Shown: positions 1-11,164, numbered from the stretch's first letter. The stretch: DNA of 64,000 nucleotides from Piezodorus guildinii (GCA_023052935.1 CM041297.1:48155917-48219916); one strand, 5' to 3'. Made by a program: numbers and translations. The notes: generated by a model from the letters alone, not told the origin.

Positions 1-153
1 TAATTTTATAGATTGTTTATAGATGGTTTTAAGTTTATTTGATATTTTTGTATTTTGGTATGGGTGTAAAATTATATCACTGTAGGAAATATTTAAAAAT
101 GTGTAGGGAAAGATTTTAAATAAGCTGGTAATTTTAGAATTTTTAAAATAATA

Positions 154-345
154 TTACGAGAATTCATCGCAGCATTCCTCCGGGGTTAACCTTGAGATGG
201 AAGAGAATGGTGGAGAGGGAGCCTAGAGGAAAGCACAAAAGAACTGTTAAGTCCCGCGAAGTCCGCTAACGGTACTTACTGCTTGGACCTCACATTGGAG
301 CACTGCGCTCCGTGGATAATCCTCAATCCGCCTGTCGTTTTTTAC
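154..345 (-). other. GC-rich coding-like island, possible spliced 3' exons
   Basis: This is a GC-rich patch in an AT-rich background. On the minus strand an open frame ends at a consensus donor (GTAAGT, intron starting at 279). After a 57-base gap there is a strong polypyrimidine acceptor ending at 223, and the same protein reading continues for 22 codons to TAA at 154-156. The upstream part has residues such as RIEDYPRSAVLQCEVQA and the downstream part RLTPEECCDEFS. I do not recognise the product. It could be the 3' end of a minus-strand host gene or part of an unrecognised dispersed repeat. The splice sites are visible; the gene assignment is inference. Confidence 0.3.
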
Positions 346-639
346 ATTCGTCGCCGTGGCACGTAGTGGCGTAGGGTGATGGCTTCTCTTCGCTCTTCAA
401 AGTTAGGCGTTAGTACTCAATTTCAGAATAGCTAACCAAACTAATATTTTACTTAATTTTATACAAATGAACATTTATATGCGCACGTTTGACCATTAAC
501 TCTGTGAATCTCGAGTCATAACTAAAACGAATATTTAGCTGCTTTATACGTTTCATCTTTTGGATATCCAGAGACACCTCTATCACTCGATTTTACGAAG
601 AGTTGAAGTGCCTTTATCCCTTCCTACCGCTGTACATCC

Positions 640-921
640 CTCCCTTCCTACCTCTACCGAATTATCCAATCCCGGAGTCCATCTTTAACCTTGGCTCTTC
701 ACGAATTCAAATCCTCCTTTCGTTCCCGTAACACTCACAAGCGGCCTTCCGATATGCATATAACGTCCCACCGTACCCCAGCATTCGAATGAACGTTCCG
801 ATCTGCATCCCTATGGAACTACATTCCTTCTGTTATCCGGCATTCCCGAAATATCTCGATATTTAAATCCCGTCTATTCAGCTACTTCCTCTTCATTCAA
901 TTCCCAAAGGATCCTAAGTAG
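640..921 (+). pseudogene. Non-LTR retrotransposon C-terminal relic (CR1/Jockey-type)
   Basis: In one frame the stretch reads like the extreme C-terminus of the RT protein of a CR1/L2/Jockey-type element: FRSASLWNYIPSVIRHS, then an IFKSRLFSYF-type tail and a stop at 919-921. An in-frame TGA just before the FRSASLWN motif shows that it is dead. The same LWNS(I/L)P...FKSRLF tail recurs at 14.4 kb and 63.8 kb, so this is one of several 5'-truncated copies. Clade assignment is uncertain. Confidence 0.6.
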
Positions 922-1093
922 AATAATTGAAATATAAATCAATATACAAATCATAGAAATAATTATTTATTTATGCTATTTTGCACATTCATATGTTATT
1001 TGGAATTTATAACTTCTCATACAGTAACCCTGAGTTTATTTCTCAAAACACGAGATCAAACGTGCACACGGTTTTTAATGGGAGTAAAGAATT

Positions 1094-1119
1094 GAGACGT
1101 TGATTTCCAAAAGGTACTA
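1094..1119 (+). repeat. Left terminal inverted repeat
   Basis: These 26 bases are the exact reverse complement of 8313-8338. With the palindromic AATT outside, the match extends to 30 bases. The inner half contains TTCCAAAAGGTACTA, the motif repeated in the subterminal region, suggesting that TIR and subterminal copies are recognised by the same protein. Confidence 0.85.
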
Positions 1120-1250
1120 AAGGACATTTTTTTCGAAATCGATATTTCGACGTATTTATTATTTATTAGGCTATTTTTATTTAAATCCGTCCTCCAATTG
1201 TATCTAAAAAATATATATGTCCTTTAAAATTGCGTTTGAAAATTGCATTT

Positions 1251-1384
1251 CATTCCAAAAGGTACTAAGTACATATTTCATTTCATTCCAAAAGGTACTA
1301 TATCCATTTCGTTCCAAAAGGTACTATATCCTTCTGTAAAACGATGATATTTTTTTTAGTTCTTCCAAAAAGTACTATATTTCC
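1251..1384 (+). repeat. Left subterminal iterated motif
   Basis: Four copies of a motif close to TTCCAAAAGGTACTATATCC lie at about 1251-1267, 1284-1304, 1307-1329 and 1362-1384, all in plus orientation. Such subterminal iterations commonly bind transposase. The last copy has the AAAAAGTAC variant that is also found at the right end. Confidence 0.75.
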
Positions 1385-1671
1385 TGATCGAATCAGACTA
1401 TCGTAATTTTTGACATATTTCAACATTATTTCGAATTTGTTAGTAATATTTGTAACTTAATCGGTTTAGTTGGCAATCCATGAATAACCGCTTTGACTAC
1501 GATCAATTATTATAATTACTTAGTCTGTTTAAAAGTGTTTTTTTTTAATTTAACTAGGCCAATTTGATTTTTGTAAGTACTCTTTTAAATGACGTTTGGT
1601 CAAATTTTTGTTGTTTGCAGCATCATAAAATAGATTCAAAAATTTAAAAAAACTCTTATTTTAATAGGACA

Positions 1672-4600
1672 ATGGAAAATTATTTTGAAAACTGTTGGGA
1701 ATTTCCATCAACAGCCCCTCAAAATGAAGGAAGGAAAAGGGTTTCTGACCCGTCTCAATGGGAAAAAAACATTTTGAAAAAAGTAAAGAGAATTCAAAAA
1801 AAATATAATAACGAGTTCAAAATATCCTGCCTACACGATTTATCTTCATTTTGTAAAATTCAACTCTTGAATGAAAACGAATTAAACAATTTTAGAGAAA
1901 AATATTGGTCATTGATGGACACAGAAAAAGAAAGAAATTTTATACTACGGTACATTTCAAAGAAAATTCCAGAAAGAATTAAAGTTTTAGAACAAAAAAG
2001 AAAACGTTTTCGAAATTATCAAATAGACTATTTTATACAGGGATCACATTATAAAGTCAAAGTTTGTAAGGAAACATTTTGTTCAATATTAGGAATAGGA
2101 AGGAGAAAAGTTGAGAATGCTGCTAAACTAATAGAGGCCCCAGAACATTCATTAAAAGAAAAAAGAGGGGGCTCCAGAATCTCACAGGAGTCTGTTGATC
2201 AAAAAGAAAATATTGTAACACACATAAAAAGTTTTAAATGTACTGCGGCCCATTATGGAAGAAATAGAAATACTCTTCGCACTTACCTTTCTTCAGAATT
2301 AAATGTTAAAAACATGTGGAATCTATTTCTAAATGAAGATCCTCATTGTAAATATAGAACATATTGGGGAATTTTCAATTCAAGGTAAGAAATTAATGAT
2401 GCTAATAATGAAATGAACTATTTATACAAAATTTATTTTTATAATAAAAATACAAACAGGTATATATAAATCTTATATTTCTAAATATTTGCAGATTTAA
2501 TCTAGGTTTTGGGTCTCCCAAAACTGATGTATGTAGCGAATGTGTAAGGTTGAATGCTGGGTGGAAAATTGAGCAAGATTTTGACAAAAAAAAAGAGCAC
2601 TTAGGACAACTTTTATTGCATAAAAGCAGAGCAAGACAATTTTATAAAGAATTGAATAAACGTCCAGCAAATACATTAACTATTAACTTTGATTTAATGC
2701 AAACCCAGCCATTACCAAAAACACCCATTGGCGAAGCCTTTTACAGTCGCCAAATGTGGTATTATGTTTTGGCAATTGTTTTACATAATAACGAATCCTC
2801 CATAAACCCAAGCACCACTCATTTTTACCGTTGGCTAGAAATAGACTATGGACGAGGGTCAAATGAAATTGTCTCTTGCCTATGGAATTTTTTAAACAGG
2901 TCAGTCAAATTTAAAATCCATAAATTACTCCAAATTATTACACAATGGTTTATTAACTTAAAATATACATGCATTATATCTTCTGTATCAAGTCGCACAT
3001 TATTCCTTTGGGTTAACAGTCAAATGCAAAATATTATAGTTGCCTTCACTAAATTAGATAAATTCAGATTAATTTTGTTTAGTTTTGGACACAATTAAAT
3101 TAAATGTTCTTTGAAATCAGTAACTAATGTGTGATGAGATAAAAAAATAAAAACAATTTAAAAAAACATTGGCAGAATACTGTTTAAAAACTTATAATTT
3201 ATTTAACATTCATTTTGCTAGGGTCCTCACACAGGATATAGTTCAGGGAATAGATATAATACGTTTTTTTTGTGATTCTTGCACTGGGCAGAACAAAAAT
3301 TATGCAATGCTCCTCATGCTCATAAAGTTTAGCAAAAGAATAAATTTGAATTTTGAGTGGTATTTCCCGGTAAGAGGCCACTCATATATGCCAGCAGATA
3401 GGGCTTTTGGTTTAGCAGAAAAAAAATTGCGGAAAATATCTACAAGTAAGTTTTTAAGTAATAAATAAAACTTTACTTACCAAGATAATTCATATTTTAC
3501 CTAATTATTTTCTTTTAGTTGAATATCCAGAGGTATATGATGAAGTCTTTTCATCAATCGGGACACTACATATTAATGATTTCATCATACAAGACTGGCA
3601 ACAAGCCACCAAGTGTCTTCTTCCAGCCAATAAAGGATTTAAAATATCCGAAGCTAAGGTTTTAGCATTTAACCACCAAAACCCAACAGTGATAGGGTTT
3701 AGAGCAGTTTATACTGATTTAGTAAATGTTCATTGCATAACAAAAAAAAAATATGAGAGTCACTGGTTCTCAAGAATACCATTGAGAACATTATTAAAAA
3801 GGAATCATATGTCAGCAGAAAAAATAAATGACATTAAAAAATTATTGATTGCAATGGGAATTCTTCTTCTTCTTCCTCTAACTCCTGTGTGCCGCTAAGC
3901 GTGGAGTTGCCGCCTCGGTCCATCGAGCCCACTGGTCTCTGTCCCTAGCTATTCTTTTCATCTCTGGGATGGTTAGTCCTCTTGCTGCACCCAATTTCCC
4001 AATGTAGTCTGAATACATACACCTGGGTCTGCCACGAGGACGTCTTCCTTCCGGTCTGGCTTCAAAAAACCACTTGGCCTTTCGGGTATCATTCATTCGG
4101 CAGACATGCCCAAACCAATTCAATTGCCGCTTTTCCAGGATGTCACGCACTGGTCGTACTCCCAAATCCTCGCGAATCCTGTCGTTTCTTATATGGTCCC
4201 TCCTGGTCTTTCCAAGTATTCTTCGGAGAAATCTCATCTCAGGCGCTGTCACCCTGCTAGCATGTTTATCAAGGGTTGTCCAGCTTTCAGATCCATATAA
4301 GAGTACTGGAAGGAAAACAGATTTAAAAATCCTAATTTTAGCATCTCTGCTAACTTCATGTTTTCCTATAATCGTTTTGGATATCTGGTAATAGAGTCCA
4401 TTGGCCTTCATCACCCGATTTAGAACCTCCTGGTCTATCTTACCATCATCGCTTATAACTGTTCCAAGATATGTGTAGGCATTCGTCGTTTCTAGTGTTT
4501 CGCCCCCACATAATATCCTTGGCTCCAGATTTTCTCTTCCCACACACATAATTTTACTTTTGGCTGGATTTATGTTTAACCCTCTTAGCCGGAGTTCCTC

Positions 4601-7494
4601 GTACCATTCATTTAGCGATGTCTGGAGAGCTTCCTGGGAGTCCGCAATCAGTACTATGTCGTCTGCATAGATCATAGCCTGGGCGAGCACTGGTGTTAGG
4701 TTCCAGTATCCCACCACAGCTCTTGGTGTTCTCCTTCTGCAAACCTTCCACACCTCATCCATGAGAACGATGAAAAGCAAAGGACTAAGGCTGTCCCCTT
4801 GCTTTACTCCTTTATAAAAGTGAAAAGGTTGGGATGTTTGACCATTTAGCCTCACTATACCTTTTGGGTCCTGATATATTGACTTTATGGCGCTCACCAG
4901 ATTTGCTGGCACCTTTCTTCTAATAAGCGCGTCCCAAATCTCTTGCCTCAGAATTGAATCGAAGGCTGCCCTTAGGTCCAGAAACGCCAGATACACTGCC
5001 TTGCCACGATCCCATGCTTTTTCTATTATCATTCTGAGGGAGAATATGTGATCCTGTGTCTGCCTACCAGGTCTGAAGGCGGCTTGCTCCTCTTCCAGCT
5101 CTTGTTCAACTATATGCCTCAACCTCTGTTCTAATATTCGTGTATATATCTTGTATACGACTGAGGATAGACAGATCGGCCTATAATTCCCACATTCACT
5201 CTGGTTGCCCTTCTTGTGTATAGGGACTATGATATTATTCTCCCATTCATGTGGCAAACGCTTCGAGTCCCAAACTCTTTGGAAAAGCATTTGGAGGCAC
5301 TTCCTCATTTCGTTTCCCCCATATTTAATGAATTCCGGGGCTATACCATCTGGTCCTGGAGCTTTTCCTAGCTGGATTTTATCAACAGCTAAATCCACCT
5401 CATCTTCCTCGATTGCATCATTTATGTCATCTGGGTATGCTTCATCTATTCTCCCTCTTCTTCGGCAGTCTCGAAAGTTGTTGTTTCGACGTTCTTCCAT
5501 GCTAAATTTTTCCTGGAAGAATTGCCTCCAAACTTCTAGTATTTCCTTTTCCTCGGTCACCAGCCTCCCTTGTGCGTCCTTGACGTTCCTCACAGGCTTA
5601 GACGTTTTCCCTCTCAAAGCCTTGGTTATATGCCAGAACTTTCTTATGTTTTCCCTATAGTTCTGCTCTAGCTCTCGGCCAAACTCCTCCCAGGTCTTCA
5701 TTTTCGCAGCTTTGACTACTCTTTTGACCTCATTTTCTTCTCCTAACATACTCTTCCCAGTGAATATGTGATTTTGTTATATTATATGTTTTCCAGGCCT
5801 CCTTCTTGAGCTTAACCACTCTCTTGACCTCATCATTCCACCATTTTGTTTTCTTGGTCGAAGGCTTTATTTTCTGGGTATCACATACTTCTCTTGCGGT
5901 GTTGAGTATGCACTTCTTTATTTCACTCCAAAGAATGTCCAGCTCACTGTCTCCATTTACTTCCTGTAGGCGTCTCTCAAGCAATGACCGGTATTCCTCC
6001 TGTTTTGTTTCCATCCTCAGCTTGCTCACATCTATCCGACTGTATGCTTTGCTGAAACTTTTTCTTGGTCTGATCACTTTTGTGTCCGCTACAAGAAGCT
6101 TGTGGTCAGTACTTAATTCTGCCCCTCTTATGACTTTTATATCGATAAAGAACCTTCGGAGATCTCGGTCAATTATGAAGTAGTCGATGATGCTTTCTCT
6201 TGAACCATGCTCCCCTCTACTCTCAAATGTAATCTTATGGATCTTTTTGTGGTTGAACCATGAGTTGCCTATAAGCATGTTGTTTTCTATACAGAATTCT
6301 ATCAGCCTATGTCCATTACTGTTATATATATTTTCACCTCCCCAGGGACCCATTACACCATGTGCATTACCATTGTTATCTCCTGTTCTAGCATTTAAGT
6401 CTCCACAGATAAGTACCATTCTGTTTTTGTTTCTGGCACCGTCTACTGTCCTTTGGAGATCTTCATAGAATTGGTCCTTGTCGAAGGCTCCAGCGTCCTC
6501 CACTGGGGCATACACTTGTATAGCTGTAACCTTGCCAACTGACAACTCCATATCCATTGTGATGATCCTTGATGAGATTGGTTCCCAAGATTCAACTTTA
6601 TTATACAGTTCATCATTCATCACGAAGGCAACTCCTCCCTTAGCTCTTTCTCTCACAGTAACACCGGAGTACAGTAAATTATATCCATCAGGCAATGTTT
6701 GGTGCCCACTTCCTCTTCTCTTTACCTCACTCAATCCCATTAAGTGAATCCTATAAGATTTCATTTCCTCAACCAATTCTTTTTCTTTTCCCGTAAGTGT
6801 TCTTATGTTCCAAGTGGCAAAACGTAAATCCTTGTCCCTGCCGTGTCCATTACCATTTGACTGTCCGAATCCGAGGCTATATTGATTACTTTGAATCAGT
6901 TGTACTCCATACGGGTGATTGGCCCAGTCCTGGAGTCCCCTTGCCGAGGGACATCGGGTTCCTGGCTTTAATCAGGAGCCAGGGGCCCTAGATAGGTTGC
7001 CTTCACTACGACTGAGGAGCCCCATCTACCCCTCGCAGCTCATCAGCCTTTCTGCTGGTCTCCAGCTCCGCCTGATGATGTCTAGTCATGGACCCATCCG
7101 ACTCCTACTGTCTTCGGCTCCATGCTAATACTGGTGCTACTGCTGCCTCACACCAGGGATATTTTTCGACTTCCCGGTCTAGATCCGCCGTGTTCTGTCA
7201 ATAGCAGGGCCACCTCTAGCAGGATGCGGTTCTTCACCGCGCACGGACGGTCTTGGGTGTAAGCTTCCTTAAGACCTCCCCATTGTGGCTCATAAGTCTC
7301 TCAGCTAATCCCCTGGTGCTGAAGAAGGACCAATCAGCAGGTCAACCCTGTTGAAGGTACTACCTCCTTCAACCCCTTGACCCCCAATGGGAATTAATAT
7401 AGAAAATCATCTATTTTATAAAAACATTTTAACCGTTGAGGAAAATAAAAATTGTGGAGATAACATAGATTACCATAACGAAGATTTAATTTAA
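1672..7494 (+). CDS. Transposase gene (five coding segments), interrupted by RTE insertion
   Basis: Exons read from visible GT-AG borders: 1672-2384, 2495-2899, 3222-3445 and 3519-3862, with the final segment continuing at 7396-7494 beyond the RTE insertion. Phases agree at every junction and the pre-insertion gene would encode about 594 residues ending at TAA 7492-7494. Visible features are a basic N-terminus, a CSEC zinc-knuckle-like pair near residue 251, and three candidate acidic catalytic positions: NFDLMQ (about D304), FFCDSCTGQNKN (about D391) and GHSYMPADRAFG (about D432). The D...DSCxGQNKN...GHS pattern is that of a transposase-like family widespread in invertebrates (DUF7869-like, from memory). 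As it stands the protein would read into the RTE and stop after about 12 foreign residues. Apart from the insertion no stop or frameshift is seen, so the element was recently intact. Catalytic roles are inferred. Confidence 0.7.
3852..3862. repeat. 11-bp target-site duplication, left copy
   Basis: CAATGGGAATT occurs here and again at 7385-7395, immediately flanking the RTE element. Collapsing the two copies restores the transposase reading frame without loss, which proves that the retrotransposon landed in a functional coding exon. Confidence 0.9.
3878..5749 (-). pseudogene. RTE ORF, reverse transcriptase part
   Basis: The frame overlaps the endonuclease frame by 20 bases and continues it after a 1-base shift. 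RT motifs in order: APGPDGIAPE, IIVPIHKKGN, YRPICLSSVVYKI, AAFRPGRQTQDHI, FLDLRAAFDS, GVKQGDSLSPLLF and the catalytic YADDIVLIAD. The RTE-type C-terminus follows: YLGTVISDDG, LLYGSESWTT, LNWFGHVCRMND, GRRPRGRPR. The frame ends close to the 3' simple-repeat tail. The shift, most simply one extra A in the AAAA run near 5735, separates EN from RT in what should be one polyprotein; it could also be an assembly error. Confidence 0.85.
5730..6971 (-). pseudogene. RTE ORF, endonuclease part
   Basis: Open frame from just inside an in-frame stop (6972-6974). The APE endonuclease begins with ATWNIRTLTG (around 6800-6820). It continues through LSEVKRRGSG, VYAPVEDAGAFDKDQFYEDL, LICGDLNARTGD, the GHR...N region, and ends at the STDHKLLVAD motif (catalytic SDH-type histidine). 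These are the conserved metal and phosphate-binding motifs of the family. No ATG precedes the WN motif in this frame; the first ATG (6776) lies inside the endonuclease, so translation must start upstream or the 5' part is damaged. The frame ends with ...EYVRRRK and TGA in an A-rich run, one base out of phase with the RT frame. Confidence 0.8.
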
Positions 7495-8061
7495 AGACAT
7501 ATATCATTAAGTGTGTGATGTGTGAAAAGCAATTACTGCTTTAGTGATATGGTACTTAAAAAAATGTGTGTTTTTGGTTTAACTTTTATTTATTTAGTTT
7601 TGTTAAGAATCAAATTTATTCATAAATTAAGTTAACACAGTATTTAAGAAATGAATAAACGGTTTTGTTGAACAAATCATTACAATATTACTTACTTACC
7701 TACTTATTTTATAATTTAATTAAAAGAAATATCTTGCAGCAAATAATATTAATGTGTAACTTAACCTATGCATATGTGTAAATATATCCTATATTCACAA
7801 AAAAACAAAACAAAATCCATTAAGAGACAAATTTAATGTGACAAATTTCAATAAAACACACCAACATGGTAGTATAACATTTAATCAATGACAATAACAC
7901 TTATAAACATTCAGCAGATGTAACAAAAACACAATAACCTCCCTACTTGATCACTGATCTTCACTATCGATGTACTAATGCTTAACAAATATATGAAACA
8001 TAGCAGTAACTAGTAAATGTTTAAAAAATGTAAGCCTTCATATAATGAACGAGGTTATATT

Positions 8062-8140
8062 CTTCCAAAAAGTACTATATCCCATTTGTTTCATTCCAAA
8101 AAGTACTATATCCACGTTTCATTCCAAAAAGTACTATATC
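8062..8140 (+). repeat. Right subterminal iterated motif
   Basis: Three copies of TTCCAAAAAGTACTATATCC lie at about 8063-8083, 8093-8113 and 8120-8140. They are in the same plus orientation as the left-end copies, so the subterminal arrays are direct rather than inverted. Only the outermost copy (about 8303-8325, merging into the TIR) is inverted. Confidence 0.75.
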
Positions 8141-8312
8141 CATATTAAATTGTTAAAAATGTTTAAGAATCGTATAATTAACTTTTAAAAAAGTTATTAA
8201 AATTGTAAAAATAGAATTCTAGATTTTAATGCAAAAAGAATCAAGTAAATTCATTGGATAATAAATAAATGACAGATTTTTGCGATTCCTGTAAAATTTC
8301 CCAAAGTGGATA

Positions 8313-8338
8313 TAGTACCTTTTGGAAATCAACGTCTC
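8313..8338 (-). repeat. Right terminal inverted repeat
   Basis: Exact reverse complement of 1094-1119, followed by AATT at 8339-8342. Confidence 0.85.
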
Positions 8339-8744
8339 AATTATTGGTTATTTTGTGGGTTGTTTTATTACATGTTTTAGACTCATTAAGCTAAAATCGT
8401 TTGAGTACGATGGAGGGTGTGAAAAGGTTTCACCTCTGGAGAAATGAATTATTCCTTATTAAATTTGTGTCACCGTCCAATTATTTTTCAAACCACCGAA
8501 GAATAATGTGTTCTTTACAGGACTCCCCAACACGTGGTAATGATTTGTGCTGCTCCAGTTGCCGATTGTTCCAGTATGAAATCATAAAAAATAAATAAAT
8601 AAATAAAACTCTCAAACAAGTGTTTTTATGGTCAAATTTGATGGCATATTAAACAATATAGTAATATAGTAAATATTAACCACATATCAATCGAAATATT
8701 ATTATTAACTAAGCGCACATGCCGTTGTATAAATCTGTAAAATA

Positions 8745-9170
8745 TCTTGTCTTAACCCTGGACAAATTCATAACTTTCACTGAGCACATCAATAAAAAAG
8801 TTTATTCAGAAAAAAAAAAAAATAAAAACAATCTATAAAATGTTTCAATATTTTAATAAAATCTCTAAACTCAGCTCAAAAAATAAACTCATACTCTATA
8901 AATCAGTCATACGGTTTCAACTTACCGCTTCATCCGTGTGGAGTTCTACCTACCTCACGAACTTTACAAAACTCGAACGAATCCAGAATCTTTGCATGTG
9001 AATAAGAAACAACTACCCCAGAACACAAAAATATCCAAAATGAAAGACTTGCAAATCACCTTTATACAAGATCCAGTTTTCACCCAAACGGAGATATATT
9101 TTTAAAAAAATACAAGCTCTCTAAACCCACTGATAAAAGAAATAGGTAATTACGATAATTACTCCCTTAA
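8745..9170 (+). pseudogene. Jockey-type reverse transcriptase relic
   Basis: Fragments in shifting frames resemble the RT C-terminal region of Jockey-type elements: a LGLTLDKFITFTEHINKK segment, then a KISKLSSKNKLILYKSVI segment, then SSVWSSTY and TKLERIQNLC. These correspond to the usual GVxLDxxLxFxxHI ... KxxLYKxxIRPxLTYA ... KLQRIQNK order. Several frameshifts and an A-rich run show that it is old. Confidence 0.6.
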
Positions 9171-10753
9171 ACGCTACACACACAAAAGGGCAAAACATTT
9201 ACTGCTAAGTTCATAAGGAAAACTATACCATTTTATCAGACAATTAGTGAATTAAACTTGAAAAATATTATGTGTAATATACATGCATGTGTGTGTATGT
9301 ATATATTTGTATGTGTATATATATCTTATACATATAAATTTTATCTACAAATATATATACACATACGTTACTCGTTTTTCTTTACTATCCGGTCAGTATG
9401 TTACTATCTCAATTGTCTTTATTCATAGAAATACTGTATAATAATTATTATTATTATTTTATCCCACTCTACTGTATTTAATTGTTTATTCTTTTCATAT
9501 TTTTCATCCGTAATTTTTTTTCTTATTTTATTTTATTTTTTACATTTATTTACTTTATTCTTATTTATTATTTTTTCATTATGTAGGTTTTTGTATATTT
9601 TTCCACTATTCTTACTACCTTTTACTAAATGTTCAAATAGTGTCAGACCAAAATTATATTATTGGTTTCAAGAAAATCAGAAATCATTACAATTATAATT
9701 TAACAATTGCTTATATATTGTGATTATGTAAATAAATCTTTTCTATCTTCTGTCTAGTAAATATCAAAAGATAATAAATTGATAACTGTTTCACATTAAA
9801 CTTTTGACCCAGTAAATATAATGTTTTATATAAAGTATAAAACATTAAATTTACCGAAATATTTTTGTTCAATTAATTATAAGGTGATATAAAAGTAAAT
9901 AGTCAAAGTTACAATGGGTTTCAATACGATTACATTGTTTTTCAAAGACAATAATAAATTTATTGATAAGTCTATATTTATTTTTTCTTTGAAAGGACGG
10001 TATAACGGTGAAAATCTCTCTATATACATTATCACTCTTTTCACCCAAAATTGATTTGATTTCCTTTCTCGGAAATTTTATACGTATTAAGCATCTATAT
10101 TTGTATAATCATTATTTTAGTTTGGATAATACCTCCGGGTAATAGAAGGACAAAATGTGACATCTATACATATTACATTTGTATTTTGTAGTTGTTTGAA
10201 AATAAAACCAGAGGGTATGGAAAAAAAAAAAAAAAGTTTGGATAATGTTATCAAATTCGTGGATTAAGTATCATTTTAGCATTCACTGCTCTAATGAAAA
10301 TAGTTTTGAAGTTTAACCTTAAATGAAATCTTTAATTTAAAGAAATATTTTGTTGAAATATTTTTTATTTATGTTTTCGATAAAGTATTAGGTGATATTG
10401 ACAAAGTTGCAATGGGTTTCAATATGATTATATTATTTTCCAAGGACCTTAGTAAATTTATTGATAAATCTGTATTTATTTTTTCTTAGAACAGACGGCT
10501 TAACGTTGAAAATCCTTCTATATGGGTTACCAACCTTTTCATCCAATATTTATTTGATTTCCTTTCTCAGAAATCTTTAATAGTATTAAGCTTCTGTATA
10601 AAAACCCTTTGGAAATGAATTATATATTTTCCTTAACGATGTTAGGATTTACGCTTGAAATTTCAACGATTGTCCTCAGTTTGAATGTAATTTTAGACCA
10701 TAAAAAATGTCTTCAAATGTATAATTATTGAATTATTTTCGATATTGTTTGTT
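9171..10753. other. AT-rich intergenic or intronic DNA with a local duplication
   Basis: I see no gene. Two stretches, about 9885-10110 and 10388-10595, are diverged direct copies of each other (shared GTTGCAATGGGTTTCAATA-like start and GATTTCCTTTCTC(A/G)GAAAT core), so an old tandem duplication of roughly 0.5 kb is likely. A short A-run after an AATAAAA-like stretch at about 10201-10235 may be the tail of a retroposon. Confidence 0.4.
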
Positions 10754-10766
10754 ATATTAATGGATT

Positions 10767-11054
10767 TGTTTTGTTTATTTATTTAACGTCACTTTATGCT
10801 ACTATGGCTAATCGGACGATGCTACAATGGGAGTTTTAAATTTTGCCTATCCAGGTTTTATTAGGATAGGGATCTTTAACGAGTACCTGACATCGCACAG
10901 GCTCGGGACCACCTTTTAACATCCCCTCCGAAGGACGGCGTAACTAAGGATTTTTTACTCCCATTAAAAAATCCTAGGACCACCTGCGGGTTTGAACTCG
11001 TGACCTTTGGCATAGGAGGCTGTTACGCTAACCACCCAGCTACAAGTGATCCCC
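10767..11054 (-). mobile_element. SINE family A, copy 1
   Basis: A 288-bp insertion flanked by a 13-bp duplication (ATATTAATGGATT at 10754-10766 and 11055-11067). Read on the minus strand it starts with a tRNA-like part containing a pol III B box (GGTTYRAACCC type). A conserved body with CCGAGCCTGTGCGATGTCAG and GTAGCATCGTCCGATTAGCC follows, and it ends in a (TAAA)n-like tail. Four more copies occur in the window. Confidence 0.85.
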
Positions 11055-11164
11055 ATATTAATGGATTATGATATCACTTTAGCCATTACAGCTCATTTTT
11101 TCACAGTACTATAGACATTTTTTTTTTATTATTTGTTATTTAAGTGTTATATAAGTTCTTATGT

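Larger units (their letters stand above)
3863..7384 (-). mobile_element. RTE-clade non-LTR retrotransposon, near full length
   Basis: A 3.5-kb insertion flanked by an 11-bp duplication. Read on the minus strand it has a GC-rich 5' leader (7384 to about 6972), an APE-type endonuclease, a reverse transcriptase and a very short 3' tail of GAA repeats next to the left duplication. RTE-clade elements characteristically carry EN-RT in one ORF and end in a short simple repeat rather than poly(A), which fits. The base composition is far less AT-rich than the surrounding transposon. The single ORF is broken by a 1-base shift near 5735. The insertion is young, judging from the intact duplication and long open frames. 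Confidence 0.85.
1094..8338 (+). mobile_element. DNA transposon with DDE-like transposase, split by an RTE element
   Basis: The element is bounded by exact 26-bp terminal inverted repeats (1094-1119 and 8313-8338, starting GAGACGTTGATTTCC). Both ends are flanked by AATT (1090-1093 and 8339-8342), consistent with a 4-bp target duplication. Removing the RTE insertion (3863-7384) and one 11-bp duplication leaves about 3.7 kb. It holds a single five-exon transposase gene on the plus strand and iterated CCAAAA(A/G)GTACTATATCC motifs near both ends. A 4-bp duplication is the known signature of the Sola superfamily, so Sola-like is my working class, but the palindromic AATT leaves the exact boundary open. 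The transposase is not assigned to a family with certainty. Confidence 0.75.

Noticed and set aside
3982..4391. Plus-strand frames over the RTE element
   Set aside because: They are antisense shadows of the reverse transcriptase frame.
8401..8598. 65-codon frame right after the DNA transposon
   Set aside because: No start context, no family resemblance, ends in an AAATA tail; no support for a gene.
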